From Cardiocondyla obscurior (lineage: Eukaryota > Arthropoda > Insecta > Hymenoptera > Formicidae), in contig NC_091864.1 in the NCBI RefSeq assembly GCF_019399895.1, forward strand, positions 2,458,001-2,522,000: a DNA stretch of 64,000 nucleotides. Direction: 5' to 3'. A model generated the notes under the pieces. The model was not told the origin of the DNA, made no database searches, and saw only the letters and a list, made by a program, of their open reading frames with translations. Positions 44,764-56,997 of this stretch are shown here, piece by piece. Numbering within the stretch: position 1 is the first letter of the stretch; the number at the start of each line of letters is the position of its first letter. A program made the position numbers and the translations under genes.

Positions 44764-46021
44764 ACTCTTTATTAAATTTTATTTATTTGATATATATATA
44801 TTTTTTTTATCGATAGAATAATAGAAAATTTATAACTGCAAGTTATTAAGTTTAACGAGATAAATAAACTAACTTTTTTTTTTTGGGATTGTGGATTTTT
44901 GAAATATTATTGATTTTATATTAATATTTAATTAAAATCAATAAAAGATCTTAGTTATTTGAAACGACATTTTGTATCGTCTTCCTTCTAATACTTAAAA
45001 GGTGACTTCCCGAATAAATAGAGTTTCAAGTAAAATGAGCTAGAAATATTTGTTACGATGTTACGATTGTGATATCAGCTTGATAAAATACACGTGATGT
45101 TAATTTTTATTTAATACAAGCTGTTATAATGTAAGATATTGCTTGCAATAAGGGTTTCGCCATCGAGATCGCTGTCGACGATATTTTTTTGCCACGACGT
45201 TAAACATATAAAAATGTTGATCTATTCCACATATTTTGATTTAAAAAAAGTAGACGCACTAGATGGCCTCATGCAGTTAATAATAATATTGTGGACAGTG
45301 CATATTACACTATAAAGTACGAATAAGTATGAAATATTAAATAAATAAAATATCTTAATTAATGGTGCGGCTAAGTAAGCTAGAACGTCCGAATGTTTGA
45401 ATATTCGAACAATTAATTGTTACGTCAGGCGGCAATTTGTATTAATTATTTTCTGATTTTTATCTTCACAATATACCTACGTTGAAAGAAATGCTTATGA
45501 AATTTTATTTAGGCTAACAATCAATTTTTATATTTAGAAAAACGACAAAAAAAAAAAACTGCAATTAATATCGACGTAGACAGAGTGTAAAGCGTGAGTA
45601 TGGAACAGATTGCGAAGGAAATGTAATTGTGTTTGCATGCTCGTCGCATTATGTATTACACTATTCGGATATGCAACGAATCTCTTCTCATATAGCTTTG
45701 TATTATACATTCTTATTTTTTTATTTTTTATTATTTTTTTTTTTCTTCGATTATATTAAGATTTGCGATTTAGTCTATTTCAACGAAACCCATCCCTGTT
45801 TGCAATTATCGATCTTCGTTTATGTTGTTTAAGTCATCGCACATAGGACGTGAATGGATTTTTGAGGAAAAAAAAAAAGGGAATATTTTTTTTTCTTTTT
45901 ACATCCAATTTAAAAAGAACACCTTGCAGGAAATTTATGAAATCTATTTTGTCCATCGAACAAGGATTACCGAATCTAAAAGTTACTTCCAGTATTAATA
46001 AAATGCTCTTCGTAATTGCAG
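44764..46021 (+). other. Spacer between V30 and V31
   Basis: V30 3' UTR and AT-rich intron. The upstream part of the open frame leading into V31 (from 45850) is low-complexity and lies before the acceptor. Confidence 0.55.
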
Positions 46022-46296
46022 GTTACACGAAGATGTATTACATGACACGAACGGCGAAGGACCAACGGCGGTGTCGCGGCCAGGGTCGTTTCGCGTGCGA
46101 CAACTGCGATCGCCGTTATCATCAGATGAAGAATCTCAGGAGGCACGTGATGAATGAATGTGGCAAGCAGCCGATGCATCAATGCGTTTTCTGCCCGTAT
46201 AGAGCGACTTACAAGTCGTACCTTCACGTGCACATGATGAAACACCGCAGGCATGGCTTCGTACCTCGCACTACCCTTAAGCAACAGAACTCATGA
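46022..46296 (+). CDS. lola: lola variable terminal exon V31, CCHC + C2H2 zinc fingers
   Basis: 91 residues after acceptor cgtaattgcag (ends 46021). Finger 1 is at 26-47 (CDNCDRRYHQMKNL). Finger 2 is at 55-75, with His-X3-His spacing (HMMKH) instead of X4, still within classical limits. Linker GKQPMHQ lacks Phe. Stop TGA at 46294-46296; AATAAA at 46439-46444. Confidence 0.9.
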
Positions 46297-47401
46297 AATC
46301 TCTATCGATCTATCTCGCCTGCTAAGCCACGCCGACTTTTTCTATTAGGGCTCTGACTTGATTTCGTTTCTCGAAATGTACGTGTTAACATGAAATGACT
46401 ATCTGTTCGCATTAATGTATGTTTAGACGTATAGATTTAATAAAGGTCTGTGTTAAGTATGTACGTATAAACGTAATTTTCGTTTAAACGTAAAATAATA
46501 GGTGTTAAAATATCTGCTCGTAGAACGAGCTCTACTTTTTATTTGCTCTCGTGTCGAAGTTACTTATAATAAGGGTCTCGAAGGTAACGAGACTTTCATT
46601 AAACGGCGGATTCGTATGAAAATAAACGAGAACTTTCACATGTGATTTATGTAAGATTTTCTATATACCGAAAGTTTCTTCAGTATCGTTTAAAGAAATC
46701 GCTACCATTGTATTACGTTTAAATATTATATGGTGTTCTTTTTTTTATTTTTTTGTTTATTTGTTTATTTGTTTTTTTACGATTCTGTTCAACTTGCGAA
46801 GCATTTTATATTTATATTGTTATGCTAACGTGAATATCTCTTTTGCGAGAATCGTAAATTTAAGATACACCTTTCAACAATTTAATAAAGTCTACATCTC
46901 ATTCCGCGATACCAATTTTTCTGAAGTTTTTTACAGATTAAGTCCCTTCATTTTTCCTTATTCCACTTCAAACGGTTATAAACTATGAATTATTGTTAAT
47001 CGCATCTAAAATAAAAAGCGTAGTAGCTCAATTATGACCGATAATTGGCTACATTTTTAAAAATGTAAAATAATTAGCAGTAAAAACAATTAAAAAAAAA
47101 TAAATAAATAATTAAGTGGGGGTTTCGGAAAAAAAGGGGAGTTGGTCTTCATTGTTAGACAACGTGGCAATTCACGTTTCATAAATCTCATAAAAACAAA
47201 TGACATTTGTGTTTGCCTTTTGATGTTCACGCAAAGCATATTTAGCGGACAGTGGATTAATGCACTGCGAGATAGAATGTCGCGATGAAAACCGAGATCG
47301 TTACCCTGCATCCGAAAGAAGTGGATGTCGATACCGTCACGAAACACCGTAACGAAAAGCGACACGTACTAACCGTTGACAAATTCTTTTTTCTGTTTCA
47401 G
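46297..47401 (+). other. Spacer between V31 and V32
   Basis: V31 3' UTR then AT-rich intron. The minus-strand open frame at 47090-47365 has no recognisable domain. Confidence 0.5.
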
Positions 47402-47724
47402 TGGATACTTTGTACATTACGATATACAAGCATACCTGCCTGACCTGCGGCAAAACTTACAAGCACAAGCACCATCTGAAGCGGCATCACGATTTCGAGT
47501 GCGGGGTGGACCCGAAATTCAAGTGCGCCTATTGCCCGCACAAAACTAGATACAAGAACAGCCTGATGAAGCATATATTGGCGCGTCACCAACAATTCTT
47601 GGATCAGAATTTGCAATACGGTCACCAGCAGGTTTTCGAGGCACATGCCGATACCGAAATGAGTTTTCACGCGCAAGACAGCAATACGTTCAACGTTTAT
47701 CCCGATTTCACCCAAAACCTCTAA
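47402..47724 (+). CDS. lola: lola variable terminal exon V32, two zinc fingers and long tail
   Basis: 107 residues after acceptor ttctgtttcag (ends 47401). Finger 1 starts early (13-34, CLTCGKTYKHKHHL) and finger 2 is at 42-63 (CAYCPHKTRYKNSL), linker GVDPKFK. A 44-residue Gln/Asn/His-rich tail follows, longer than in most units. Stop TAA at 47722-47724; AATAAA at 47843-47848. Confidence 0.92.
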
Positions 47725-48662
47725 CTTCCCGCGTAATGTCAATGAATTGTCTTTCGTTGCTATATTGCTGGATGTGATTAAGCAAATATACAAAAAATCG
47801 TGTGACAAGTTCAAGTGACCACTAATGGTTATACCCCGACTTAATAAAGCTTTGACAATGTTTTATTAAATGTTAATTATGGAGAAATATATAGGAGCGA
47901 AATTTTTCAAAGTGATACGTTAGGTTTTCATATTTCCGAAGTATAAGAAATGGGATCGAATTTTTAAGATACCCTGCCTATATACTTACGACGTTATTTA
48001 AATATATATTTTAGATATGTAGTAGTGTAAAAATATATTAAACTTTATTATTTTATTAATTACTTTAATTATAATTTTCGTAGAATGATAAGATCAATTT
48101 TTTTTTTTTTTCTTTAAATCGTCACCAAAGTTTAATTATCATATGAAGTTATTACCATAAAATTATTATTATAAAATAACTATTTACATTATTAACTATA
48201 ACATTTTAAATCATTTTATTGCAACCTCGTATCGTACGCTGTTACTTTCAATTTTAATAAAAGATGTATATTGATGAAAGATATAAAAGATACAAAATAA
48301 CATTTCGTGTCGAATAAAATTTTGTATTAAAATAAATTTTAAATAAATTCTTTCCTTGCCCATTAATTTTTTTTTTTTTTTTAATTTTTTAAAAATATTT
48401 TTTAATCAATAATTGATATCTCAGGTATTTCAGAAAAACGATTTATCCATATACCTTTTTATTAATTGCGATTACATGTCATATCTGAGATATCCCGTTG
48501 CATTCTTTATCATGCACACCAGTTGCTTTTTCTCTTTTTTTTTTTTTTTAATCGAAGCATTAATCAAACTGACGTCGCGAATTGTAATGTGTGCGAATTA
48601 AAAATTCGGAGTCGGTACCGTCGAGGCTCAGCTTCATCAACTTTTCTTTTCTTAATTTGCAG
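47725..48662 (+). other. Spacer between V32 and V33
   Basis: AT-rich intron with T tracts. The end holds a 20-bp near-copy (48571-48590) of sequence inside V33 (48709-48728). Confidence 0.55.
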
Positions 48663-49108
48663 GTACGACGTACAGTCCGGCCAATTGGACAATACCCACT
48701 TTACCGTCGACGTCGCGAATTGCAATGTACAGTAGGCGCCTCCGTTCGATGACCTCGTGCGACGACGGCGTAATCGGCACCGGCACGGGTCCTCGTAAGT
48801 ATCTCTGCAACGATTGCAACCGGACGTTCGCTTTGAAAGCCTCGCTGCTGCGGCACAGAGCGTTCGAGTGCAACAAGGGTCGGCAGCCGTACGGGCGACA
48901 ATCTCAGGAAGATTACGACAGGTCGAAGAGGTTTAAGAAGAAGCAGCACATTTGCGTAAAGTGCAACCGCGAGTACGCGTTCTTCACGTCGCTCTGGCGG
49001 CACCAGAAATACGAGTGCGGAGTGGAGCCGAAATTCGTCTGCCCTATCTGTAAGGGTCGGTTCGCCCAGAAGGGCAATCTCGATCGTCACGTGCGATCAA
49101 AGCACTAA
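48663..49108 (+). CDS. lola: lola variable terminal exon V33, three zinc fingers
   Basis: 148 residues after acceptor cttaatttgcag (ends 48662). It has two CCHC fingers (49-70, CNDCNRTFALKASL; 98-119, CVKCNREYAFFTSL) separated by a 27-residue basic spacer (71-97, with KRFKKKQ), then a C2H2 finger (127-148, CPICKGRFAQKGNL). Linker 2 is GVEPKFV. The stop follows directly on the last zinc-ligand His, so there is no tail. Stop TAA at 49106-49108; AATAAA at 49374-49379. Confidence 0.92.
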
Positions 49109-50308
49109 GCTATAAGTATCCTGTACTTTGACGACGTTATACCGTTGTAGAACAGTGAATTTAGCGTAATAATGTTAATAATTCATGTCTTACGTTTTTT
49201 TTTTTTTTGTTTTTTGTCTGAAAAGCTGAACCTTAAGGGACGACATTTAGTTATGTAAGATATCAGTATCGTAAGTACGTTGTCGTATCTAATACGCGTT
49301 GAACGATGACGATTATTTCGTTTTCTTAAAATTAGACTGATATTCCGATTATATTAGACAGTTAACGAGTGGAAATAAAATACGATTTGTTTAATCCGGT
49401 TATTCTGGTAATTTTGTGATCTTCACGACGATAAAATTTCAAACGATGACGCAAATTTTACTTGAATTACTCTTGACATATTACAATCGTAATTTTATTT
49501 AATTTATATTTTCCTTTGAAACTTCCTTGCTATCGAGCTGACTTCAAATTTTTATTAGAATAACAAAATAGAGAGAAATACGATAATGTAAGAGTGATTT
49601 TGATCAATTCCGTCAGCGTATCAAAATTACGTCGATTTAAAATATTAATGTTGTATTATGTACAATATTACGAAATAAAATAATCGTAAGAACGTCAGTA
49701 TGAGTTCAAGCAATTGAAACAGATTGTAAAATAAATGCGAAAGAAATTGTACCGATTGCCTAACGAAAATTAACATGCGGTGCGACGCGGTGTTGTTTTC
49801 TCAAACCAAAGAAAAACAACTTAACTATTAAGATCATTTAAATTTTTCTTTTTTTTTTTCCTTTTTCTCCTTTTCGTTCGACAAATATCTGTATATAGCA
49901 TTAAATGTATAAAGAAAAGTAGCGAAATAAATTTACTGACTAACTCAAGAGATACCGAATTCTTTATACAGATAATTTGTTTTTTTGTCACAGGCGGGGA
50001 ATGAGAACTGCTCTTTCATTATGACAAGTCTGCGAGGAAATTATAAGCGCGCTTCAATACCTCCTCTGTTTATACCTTCGTATGTTGTATCACCAATGTG
50101 CATAACGTGCGATCGAGGGAGCGTAATAAAGTGTTTACGTGTGCGAAAAGTAATCTAACGGTGGATCGTGCATGCAATTGATCTTGCCATTCTTCGAGAT
50201 GTCCGCCCGGGCAAGAGTCGACGCCAGTTACGTTCGGTCGTGCCAGTCACGCGCGCGGCGTCTTAAGCGTGGAGAAATACTCTAACATTGTTCCTTTTTC
50301 GTTTCCAG
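49109..50308 (+). other. Spacer between V33 and V34
   Basis: V33 3' UTR and AT-rich intron, GC rising before V34. No coding signal in the common phase. Confidence 0.55.
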
Positions 50309-50583
50309 GGTACGTGTTCAGGGTACGGAAGCCGCAGAAAACGCAGAAATCAACGGGGACGCAGTCACCGGTCGTGTGTCCGCAGTGCGGACGGACGTAT
50401 AAAATGAGGCGCAACCTGCACACTCATATGAAATTCGAATGCGGCGGCCAGAGGAATTTCCTGTGCCATTTATGCCCGTCTAAGTACACGCAGAACATCA
50501 GTCTGCGCCGGCACCTTTTACGGAGGCACAATCTCTACATGCCACCGAAATTCTCGACCCCCAAACGCATCTTTACGAAATAA
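50309..50583 (+). CDS. lola: lola variable terminal exon V34, GG-linker class
   Basis: 91 residues after acceptor cgtttccag (ends 50308). Basic lead (RVRKPQKTQK). Finger 1 is at 24-45, finger 2 at 53-74. The linker is GGQRNFL and finger 2 reads KYTQNISLRRHL, the signature of the V34-V38 group. The tail has PPKF and ends IFTK. Stop TAA at 50581-50583; AATAAA at 50772-50777. Confidence 0.92.
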
Positions 50584-51383
50584 AATTAATACCTTTCGAG
50601 GAATAGAGCTGAGATATTTATATATTTTTTTGTTTTGTTTTCTGTGGAATAACTGCAATAATTTTGATATTTGCTTATAGTTCCTTCCTTTAATGATATA
50701 TTTGGCAAATCAATTTTTTTTTTATTAATTGTGAGTGAAATTCTATATATCTAACGATTAAAAAGATTTTCAATAAATGTATATAATTTGATTTAAGGCA
50801 TTTAAGCTATGAAGTAGAAGGCATACATAGACATTATAGATAATAAAAAGAAAATATACATACATATATAATAGTTTAAGAATACAGTTTTGTTTTTAAT
50901 TAATGCTGTTAATTTTCAATACTGTTTATTTTATAATTTAAACCAGTTATCTTATTTACATTTAATGTTTTATAATAAGCTGAATTTGTTGAAGCTCAAA
51001 AAAAAAAAAAGCTAAGTCTATAGGTTTAATATTGCAATTTATAATTTATATATGTATATATATTTCATTTAAGAAAAGAAAAGAAAAAGAAAAAAAAATA
51101 AATGCAAACTTTTTGTAACCAAAGAACACGAAATAAATAATGAAACATTGAATGACTGAGTGCATCAGAAACTTCGCTCGAGAAATAAATATAATATATG
51201 TAACTCGTAATAAATCTTTGATAGACGATTGTGTACGATTGATTCTTCCCCGCCCATCTTAAAGGAAAGAAAACTGACGACCCCAGCTCGCAGTCGGAAA
51301 TACGTAATATTCGATGTAGGTTTTGGTGAATCGTTAATTGCAACTGCCGCGCACGACGCTAACCGATCATTTTTCTTTTGCAG
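50584..51383 (+). other. Spacer between V34 and V35
   Basis: AT-rich 3' UTR and intron. The minus-strand open frames here overlap V35 and appear to be shadows. Confidence 0.55.
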
Positions 51384-51655
51384 AGCTGCTGACGGTTGCC
51401 GCGCAAGACTTTGCAGACACCCTGAAGAACAATGGGGTCTTCTGTTGTCAACAGTGCGGCAGAACGTATCGATTGAAACATAATCTAACGAAACACCTAA
51501 GATTCGAATGCGGCGGGCAGAAGAATTTCGCATGCCCGCTATGCGCTTCCAGATACACTCAAAATGGCAAATTGCGACAGCACATGCTGAATGCCCATAA
51601 CATTTTTGTGCCAACCCGACAAAAGTGTCGCTTACTGAAAAAGATTCTTTACTGA
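51384..51655 (+). CDS. lola: lola variable terminal exon V35, GG-linker class
   Basis: 90 residues after acceptor ttcttttgcag (ends 51383). Finger 1 is at 22-43, preceded by an extra Cys21. Finger 2 is at 51-72 (RYTQNGKLRQHM), linker GGQKNFA. Tail LLKKILY. Stop TGA at 51653-51655; AATAAA at 51948-51953. Confidence 0.92.
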
Positions 51656-51899
51656 TGTTTTGTTGATTTAACAAGACGTTAGGATCCACAGCAAATTTGT
51701 TCGATAACGTAGACAGCGAATAACACCGTAGTAAGTAAAAATGTGATTTGTAATTTTTAATTCGCTTCTATAGTAACACACGAAAACATTTTTATAATGG
51801 AGAGAAAATGTTTATTTCTTTATTAAATTATTAAGTGAGAAACTAATTTTTATTCTCATAACCGAAACGTTTTTTATTTTTTATTATTTTTTTTTTCAG

Positions 51900-51949
51900 T
51901 GGTTCACGTTGCTGGCGAACAAATAATCTTGACTCGATTGTTTGAATAA
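51900..51949 (+). other. Candidate very short finger-less terminal exon
   Basis: A long T-rich acceptor (ends 51899) opens the common phase for 16 residues (VVHVAGEQIILTRLFE). The stop at 51947-51949 overlaps AATAAA at 51948-51953. The same arrangement recurs at 60899. That AATAAA may instead belong only to V35. Confidence 0.3.
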
Positions 51950-52682
51950 TAAACGGGCGTGTTGCCCAGTACAAAAATAAATTGCTAATCCTTCATTTCT
52001 TTATTATTTAAGCAGGAAAAAGTTGTCGCAGTTGCAACGATAGGGAATTAATAGAGAACTCGATTAATTATTTTAAATTAATTCGGGATGTTCGATGCAT
52101 GGTGTGAAATAAATCCGTAATAGTTGTGCAAAATATTAATGTTATTGCCCTAGCCGATTAACGGTACTATTAGTAAGCTTTATTTTCGTAAGAGATTGAC
52201 GCAGCAGCATGATTAATCTTTATACCCTTTTGAATTGTTTCTTTTTCAGCCAATCGCATCGATCACACACCTTTTTATAAATGCAAGGTTTAGATAAATT
52301 GTTTTAAATAATAAATCTCGACAGACATCAAAAAGTATATGATCTCTAAAATTGTCAAGTTGTTCATAATTGTTTTACGAAAATCTAAAAACATTATGTG
52401 CATAAGTGTAGAATTTCAGATTTAATTTTACATTAGTATCGTCTAAATCTTATTTTAGTTTTAAAGTAACTAGGTAACGGAGCGCTTTGACGTCGTGGCT
52501 CCCGCATTCGTTTGCCGAAGGCCAAGCAAATCTTCATGGCAAAAATAATTGTGCTTGAGAAATGCAGTACGATTTAAACAGATTGTTCCACGGTCATCTA
52601 CGTAAAGGAGAAGAATCGGTGTGCAATCTTCGTTTCGCGATTCTGTGTATTAATCAGCGCACGAATATTGTTTTTTTTCCAG
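51950..52682 (+). other. Spacer before V36
   Basis: AT-rich intron; the upstream part of the open frame into V36 (from 52562) lies before the acceptor. Confidence 0.55.
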
Positions 52683-53041
52683 GTTTTTACGAGAGCTTCC
52701 GTTCGTCAGAAAATCACGCTGCCTACGGCCGAAAAGCTCACACCGCGGCCACGAAGATCGCCAGAGTTAGAACGAGCGTGAGGAATCCCGGCGCCGTTGA
52801 AGATCAGGCCCTTCAATGCTCCGCCTGCGGGAAGAGGTACTCGCTAAAGCACAACTTGGCAAGACACGTGCGCTTCGAGTGCGGCGGACAACGTAGATTC
52901 TCTTGTCACTTGTGCCCGAATAAGTACACGCAAAACGTCAGTCTACGTAGGCATTTAACGCACCACCACAACGTAGTGGTGCCCGTCAAGAAGAGATATA
53001 ACAACCCAAGGAAGATGTACGATCGGATTCTCTATCAATAA
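52683..53041 (+). CDS. lola: lola variable terminal exon V36, GG-linker class
   Basis: 119 residues after acceptor ttttttttccag (ends 52682). A basic lead of about 45 residues; finger 1 is at 46-67, finger 2 at 75-96 (KYTQNVSLRRHL), linker GGQRRFS. Basic tail VPVKKRYNNPRK. Stop TAA at 53039-53041; AATAAA at 53279-53284. Confidence 0.92.
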
Positions 53042-53951
53042 GATCAGCATGTAAGAAAGCTTCCCAGGAAGATGACGCCGTGGGCGAAACCAATGAACAC
53101 AAGTGCCAAATGCAACCCAAAGATTTAAATATCGTCGACTCGAAGATGGACTCTAAACGAACTAGACTTCAATTTGTCGTGAAATTTTTTTCGTGTACAA
53201 ATGAAAATCGTAAAAAGCGTCTTGTACAAAACTTTTCTGCTTTGCTAGCTTCTGTAGTTTTTTACAGTTACCAAAGTTAATAAAATCTCGATCTTTATAA
53301 GTTATTATAATAATGGCTATATTGACAATGTTATTATATACGTTTGTAGTTACGTTTTGTTTTCGCAAGACAAGTTAATCATATATTATGTTAGTGCATT
53401 TTTTGATACGTGTGTCATTTTTTAAGAATATATATATTATTATTTACACGCTATTTAAATATTTAAATATTTCAACTAGTAGACCATTTAAAAGAGATTT
53501 TTATCCATGACAAACGTTCCGGAAAATGAATTAATTTCGAGCATTGTTTCTATGATGAATGAATCGGTATTTCGAAGCTTGTTCACGTAGGAAAAATGAT
53601 AATTGGTGATCTCGGATGTTTGTTATCGATAAAATATTCTCGTAAGTTTTTGCATGGTGAGGCTAATCAAATTTAAACAAACGGTTTAAAAAAAATGCAG
53701 TGACAAGAAGTTAACATCAAGACGCTGAAGTATATCACTGTCGATGCTTAAGATTGTTATTAATTTTATGAAGAATACGATCTTGTCATTGATCACCCGC
53801 ATTGAACAAATCTAGAATTTCACCTCGCAAAAAGAAAAGAAAAGAAAAGAAAAAATTAAAACAAAAAAAGAAAAAAAAAAGATCGCTCTCCGTTGATGTA
53901 CCATACGCGCACGGATGTATTCTCAGAGTAACTTTTTCTTTCGTTCAGCAG
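53042..53951 (+). other. Spacer between V36 and V37
   Basis: V36 3' UTR, AT-rich intron, and an A-rich (AAAAG)n-like run at 53829-53880. Confidence 0.55.
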
Positions 53952-54172
53952 GTTTCTCGATGTCTCGCTTCACCTGTCTGAAATGCGGACGTAACTACAC
54001 GAGGCCCTGCAATCTTCGTAGGCACATAAAATGGGAATGCGGTGGGAAACGCTATTTCCCATGCTACTACTGCAGCAAAAGTTTCACCCAGAAAACGAGT
54101 CTACAACGGCATTTGACGGGAGTTCATAATATCGACGTTGTCAATGGGACAGAATCTAATCTCGTGTTGTAG
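53952..54172 (+). CDS. lola: lola variable terminal exon V37, GG-linker class
   Basis: 73 residues. The acceptor is a tandem NAGNAG (ttcagcag); using the first AG starts the exon at 53949 and adds one residue without changing frame. Finger 1 begins at residue 9 (9-30), finger 2 at 38-59 (KSFTQKTSLQRHL), linker GGKRYFP. Stop TAG at 54170-54172. No AATAAA is seen before V38. Confidence 0.9.
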
Positions 54173-54608
54173 ACCGTTTACCGTTTATAGATACCCCAAA
54201 ATCCTGACTGTCTCCCTAAGAAACTAGATACGTGAGCAATCTTGTATCTTCAGCTTAAAAAAAAATCACTCGTTTGATTTATCTTTTCCTTATCTCGATA
54301 AGTTAATTTTTTCATTTAATGATCGACGAGTCAGTTATCGAAGACAGATTCAGCGGCTAGTTGTCGCTTTAAGTGTACAATTGAATTGTTTAATCAGCCG
54401 GTTTGATCAATTTGGACGAGATTCTACAATCCGCGCGTTTTCAACGACCAAACTGCTGATTGTGCCCTTTATCGAGAAGGTGAGAGTCGGTACGCAATCT
54501 AGCGGACTAGCGCGGATCAGGTCTCGATCGTTAAAGCTCGCGTATAACGATCTTGGTCAGTAGAGTGAGCTCATGATTAATACGACTGTCATCTTCGTCT
54601 TCTTCCAG

Positions 54609-54898
54609 ATATGGCCCAGATGATCGTTCAGCCGGGACCGCCCCGCAAGTCGCGGCACTCGTATTATTTAAGGGACGAAGATCTCACCCTGAAATGTCTG
54701 CAGTGTGGCCGCGGTTACAAGGTCAAGTCTAGCCTGTCGAAGCATTTGAGGTACGAATGCGGTGGCCGCAAAAACTTCACCTGCGATTTGTGCGGGCGCA
54801 ATTTTACGCAGAACATTAGCTTGCGCCGACACCTGATGCACAGCCACAATTTTTATCAGCCACCGAAGAGACAATGCATTCGGAAGATTTGCAAATGA
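54609..54898 (+). CDS. lola: lola variable terminal exon V38, GG-linker class
   Basis: 96 residues after acceptor gtcttcttccag (ends 54608). Finger 1 is at 30-51, finger 2 at 59-80 (NFTQNISLRRHL), linker GGRKNFT. The tail has PPK and a basic end (CIRKICK). Stop TGA at 54896-54898; AATAAA at 55297-55306. It might share this signal with V37. Confidence 0.92.
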
Positions 54899-55060
54899 AG
54901 AGCTTTTTACCGTCTCGATTATCGAAGATCGTCTGTTCACGAAATGCGCAGCTGTCCCGGCTAGAATTCATCACTCACTTCGGGAGCGGAAATCTTTCGC
55001 GACGTCTTTACGAAGAGCAACAATTCAAGTGGGCTTACATCTTTAGAGACTATACAATCT

Positions 55061-55093
<33 letters not shown>

Positions 55094-56263
55094 AAATTGT
55101 TCGTAGTCTACTGTTGTTGAAGATTCTAGTGCTCTTTAGAAGATTAAGTGAAACTTGTAACACGTGTCTCCAAACTACGCATCGATCCTATGCACGCTCG
55201 AAGACCATCGCACGAAAAAAAGAAAAAAAAAAAAACAACGTAATAGTACTTATTATATATGAGCCGCACGGTCCAATTTTTATAAACTGGATCGCAAATA
55301 AATAAAATTGTAGACGCTGGTAACACTTCGTGCCTAGATCCACAAATATCGATTATTAATAGTAACAGACGTAACAATAAATCAGTCAACGAGACGCCAT
55401 GGTCGTTTGTTACTTTTTACGCTTCCTAATAATCTTTGCTCGATGCGGGTGCACGCTGTCTTCCACTGAAGATTAATTTTTTGACAAACTTTACGAGCCA
55501 TTTTCTTTTTAAAGATCTTTTGTAATAATTATTACCAATGATTCTGAAGTTCTGTAAATATTTATCGTTATTTATAGCATTGGTTAAAAGTTGCATTTAA
55601 AGTTTTTATTAATCTTGCGGCGTATATGTCACATTTTTAATTTTGTTTCTTCTCGGCTCCGTCGTTTGCCGGGAACTTCGCTATTCACGTGTACGTATGT
55701 ATTCAACAATTATTACTAAAATATATATCATCAATGCTCCTTCTACTTTCCTCTGCCATCCTATGTCTATGATCGAAGTTGTAAAGTCCAACGTTCTTTT
55801 AATCAGTGCGTTATTATGTATCAACTCTTGTTATTTAATTTCTTCCAAGTATCCTTGGATAATCCGCGCGCTCTTTCTTTGCAAACTATTCACCCACGTG
55901 TCTTCGACACACGTATATATTTTTTTGAATATTTTTTTTTTTCTGTTTCGTCCGTCTTTTCAATTTTCAACCTCTATTCCTATTATCAATTTGATAAGTT
56001 TCTCATTATTCAAAACGCAATGTTTTCAGATTTATTTATCGCAACAAACTAACATCTGCTTATTTAATTTCCATCAACGTTAACTGATTTTCTATCAAAA
56101 TTTTCTGATTATTCTTTATATTCATTTCGCTATCCGTTTTAAAAGACTTCCTATCGAGACATACTAAAATTTTCATTTAATTTCCTCTTTTTTTTTTTTC
56201 GCCTTTTGTAACTAAATCCGATCCTATTACGATCTTCCTTAACATCGTCACTTTGATTTTCAG
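54899..56263 (+). other. Spacer between V38 and V39
   Basis: V38 3' UTR with a 28-base T tract (55061-55088), then AT-rich intron. Long open frames at 55643-56083 are T-rich with no domain. Confidence 0.55.
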
Positions 56264-56997
56264 ATAACAAGTCCAACTTGTCGGAATTCCTGTCGATGTT
56301 ACCTGAGGCCCCGATTGATCTCACCCCCGCCAATCGTTCAGCACCGATTAACTTCGACAACAATTTCCTTACAAGTTTCGAATATCTGTCGATATCTTCG
56401 CCTATAACCATAACCGCTGTAACACCTGTAACATCTGTAGCGTCTTTCGCGCCTGTAGCGTCTGTAGCACCTATTGCGCCCTTCGCGCCTGTAGCGTCTG
56501 TAACGCCTGTAAAACAGATAACATGCGCCTCCAAAACGCGAACCAATCTTAAGAGTTACGTGTGCAACAATTGCAACAAGCGCTTATCGCAGAAATCTAC
56601 TCTAGATCGCCACCTAAAAACTGTCTGTGGCAAAATTCGTAACACGAACGGGAAATATAAGTGCGACAAATGCAATAGGAGGTACAAGATGAAAGGAAGC
56701 TTGACGCGACATAAACAATACGAATGCGATCAGGTGCCTAAGTTTCACTGCCTCTTCTGCGACAGCTTTTACACCCAGAAAACAAGCCTGATTAGGCACT
56801 TAAAGAATCGGCATCCCTTGAAAAATATCAGGGATTCGTTAAAATCGATGTTGAAATCAAATTACGAATCCAATTATGCTGAGAGCATTGCTGCTTCAGA
56901 AGAAACAGTGATTAGTGTAAAGAGCGATTGCGCGAAAAAATGGTACGACAATGAAAATGACGCTGTCACTGACACTCTTACCAAGGAATCACCCTAA
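56264..56997 (+). CDS. lola: lola variable terminal exon V39, long lead and three zinc fingers
   Basis: The longest unit, 244 residues after acceptor tttgattttcag (ends 56263). Residues 52-83 are a three-residue repeat of the form (A/T)-(P/S)-(V/I/F). Fingers: CCHC at 101-122, CCHC at 134-155 (linker GKIRNTNGKYK) and C2H2 at 163-184 (SFYTQKTSLIRHL; linker DQVPKFH). A 60-residue acidic, Ser-rich tail follows. Finger 3 resembles the V34-V38 group. Stop TAA at 56995-56997; AATAAA at 57183-57188. Confidence 0.93.
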
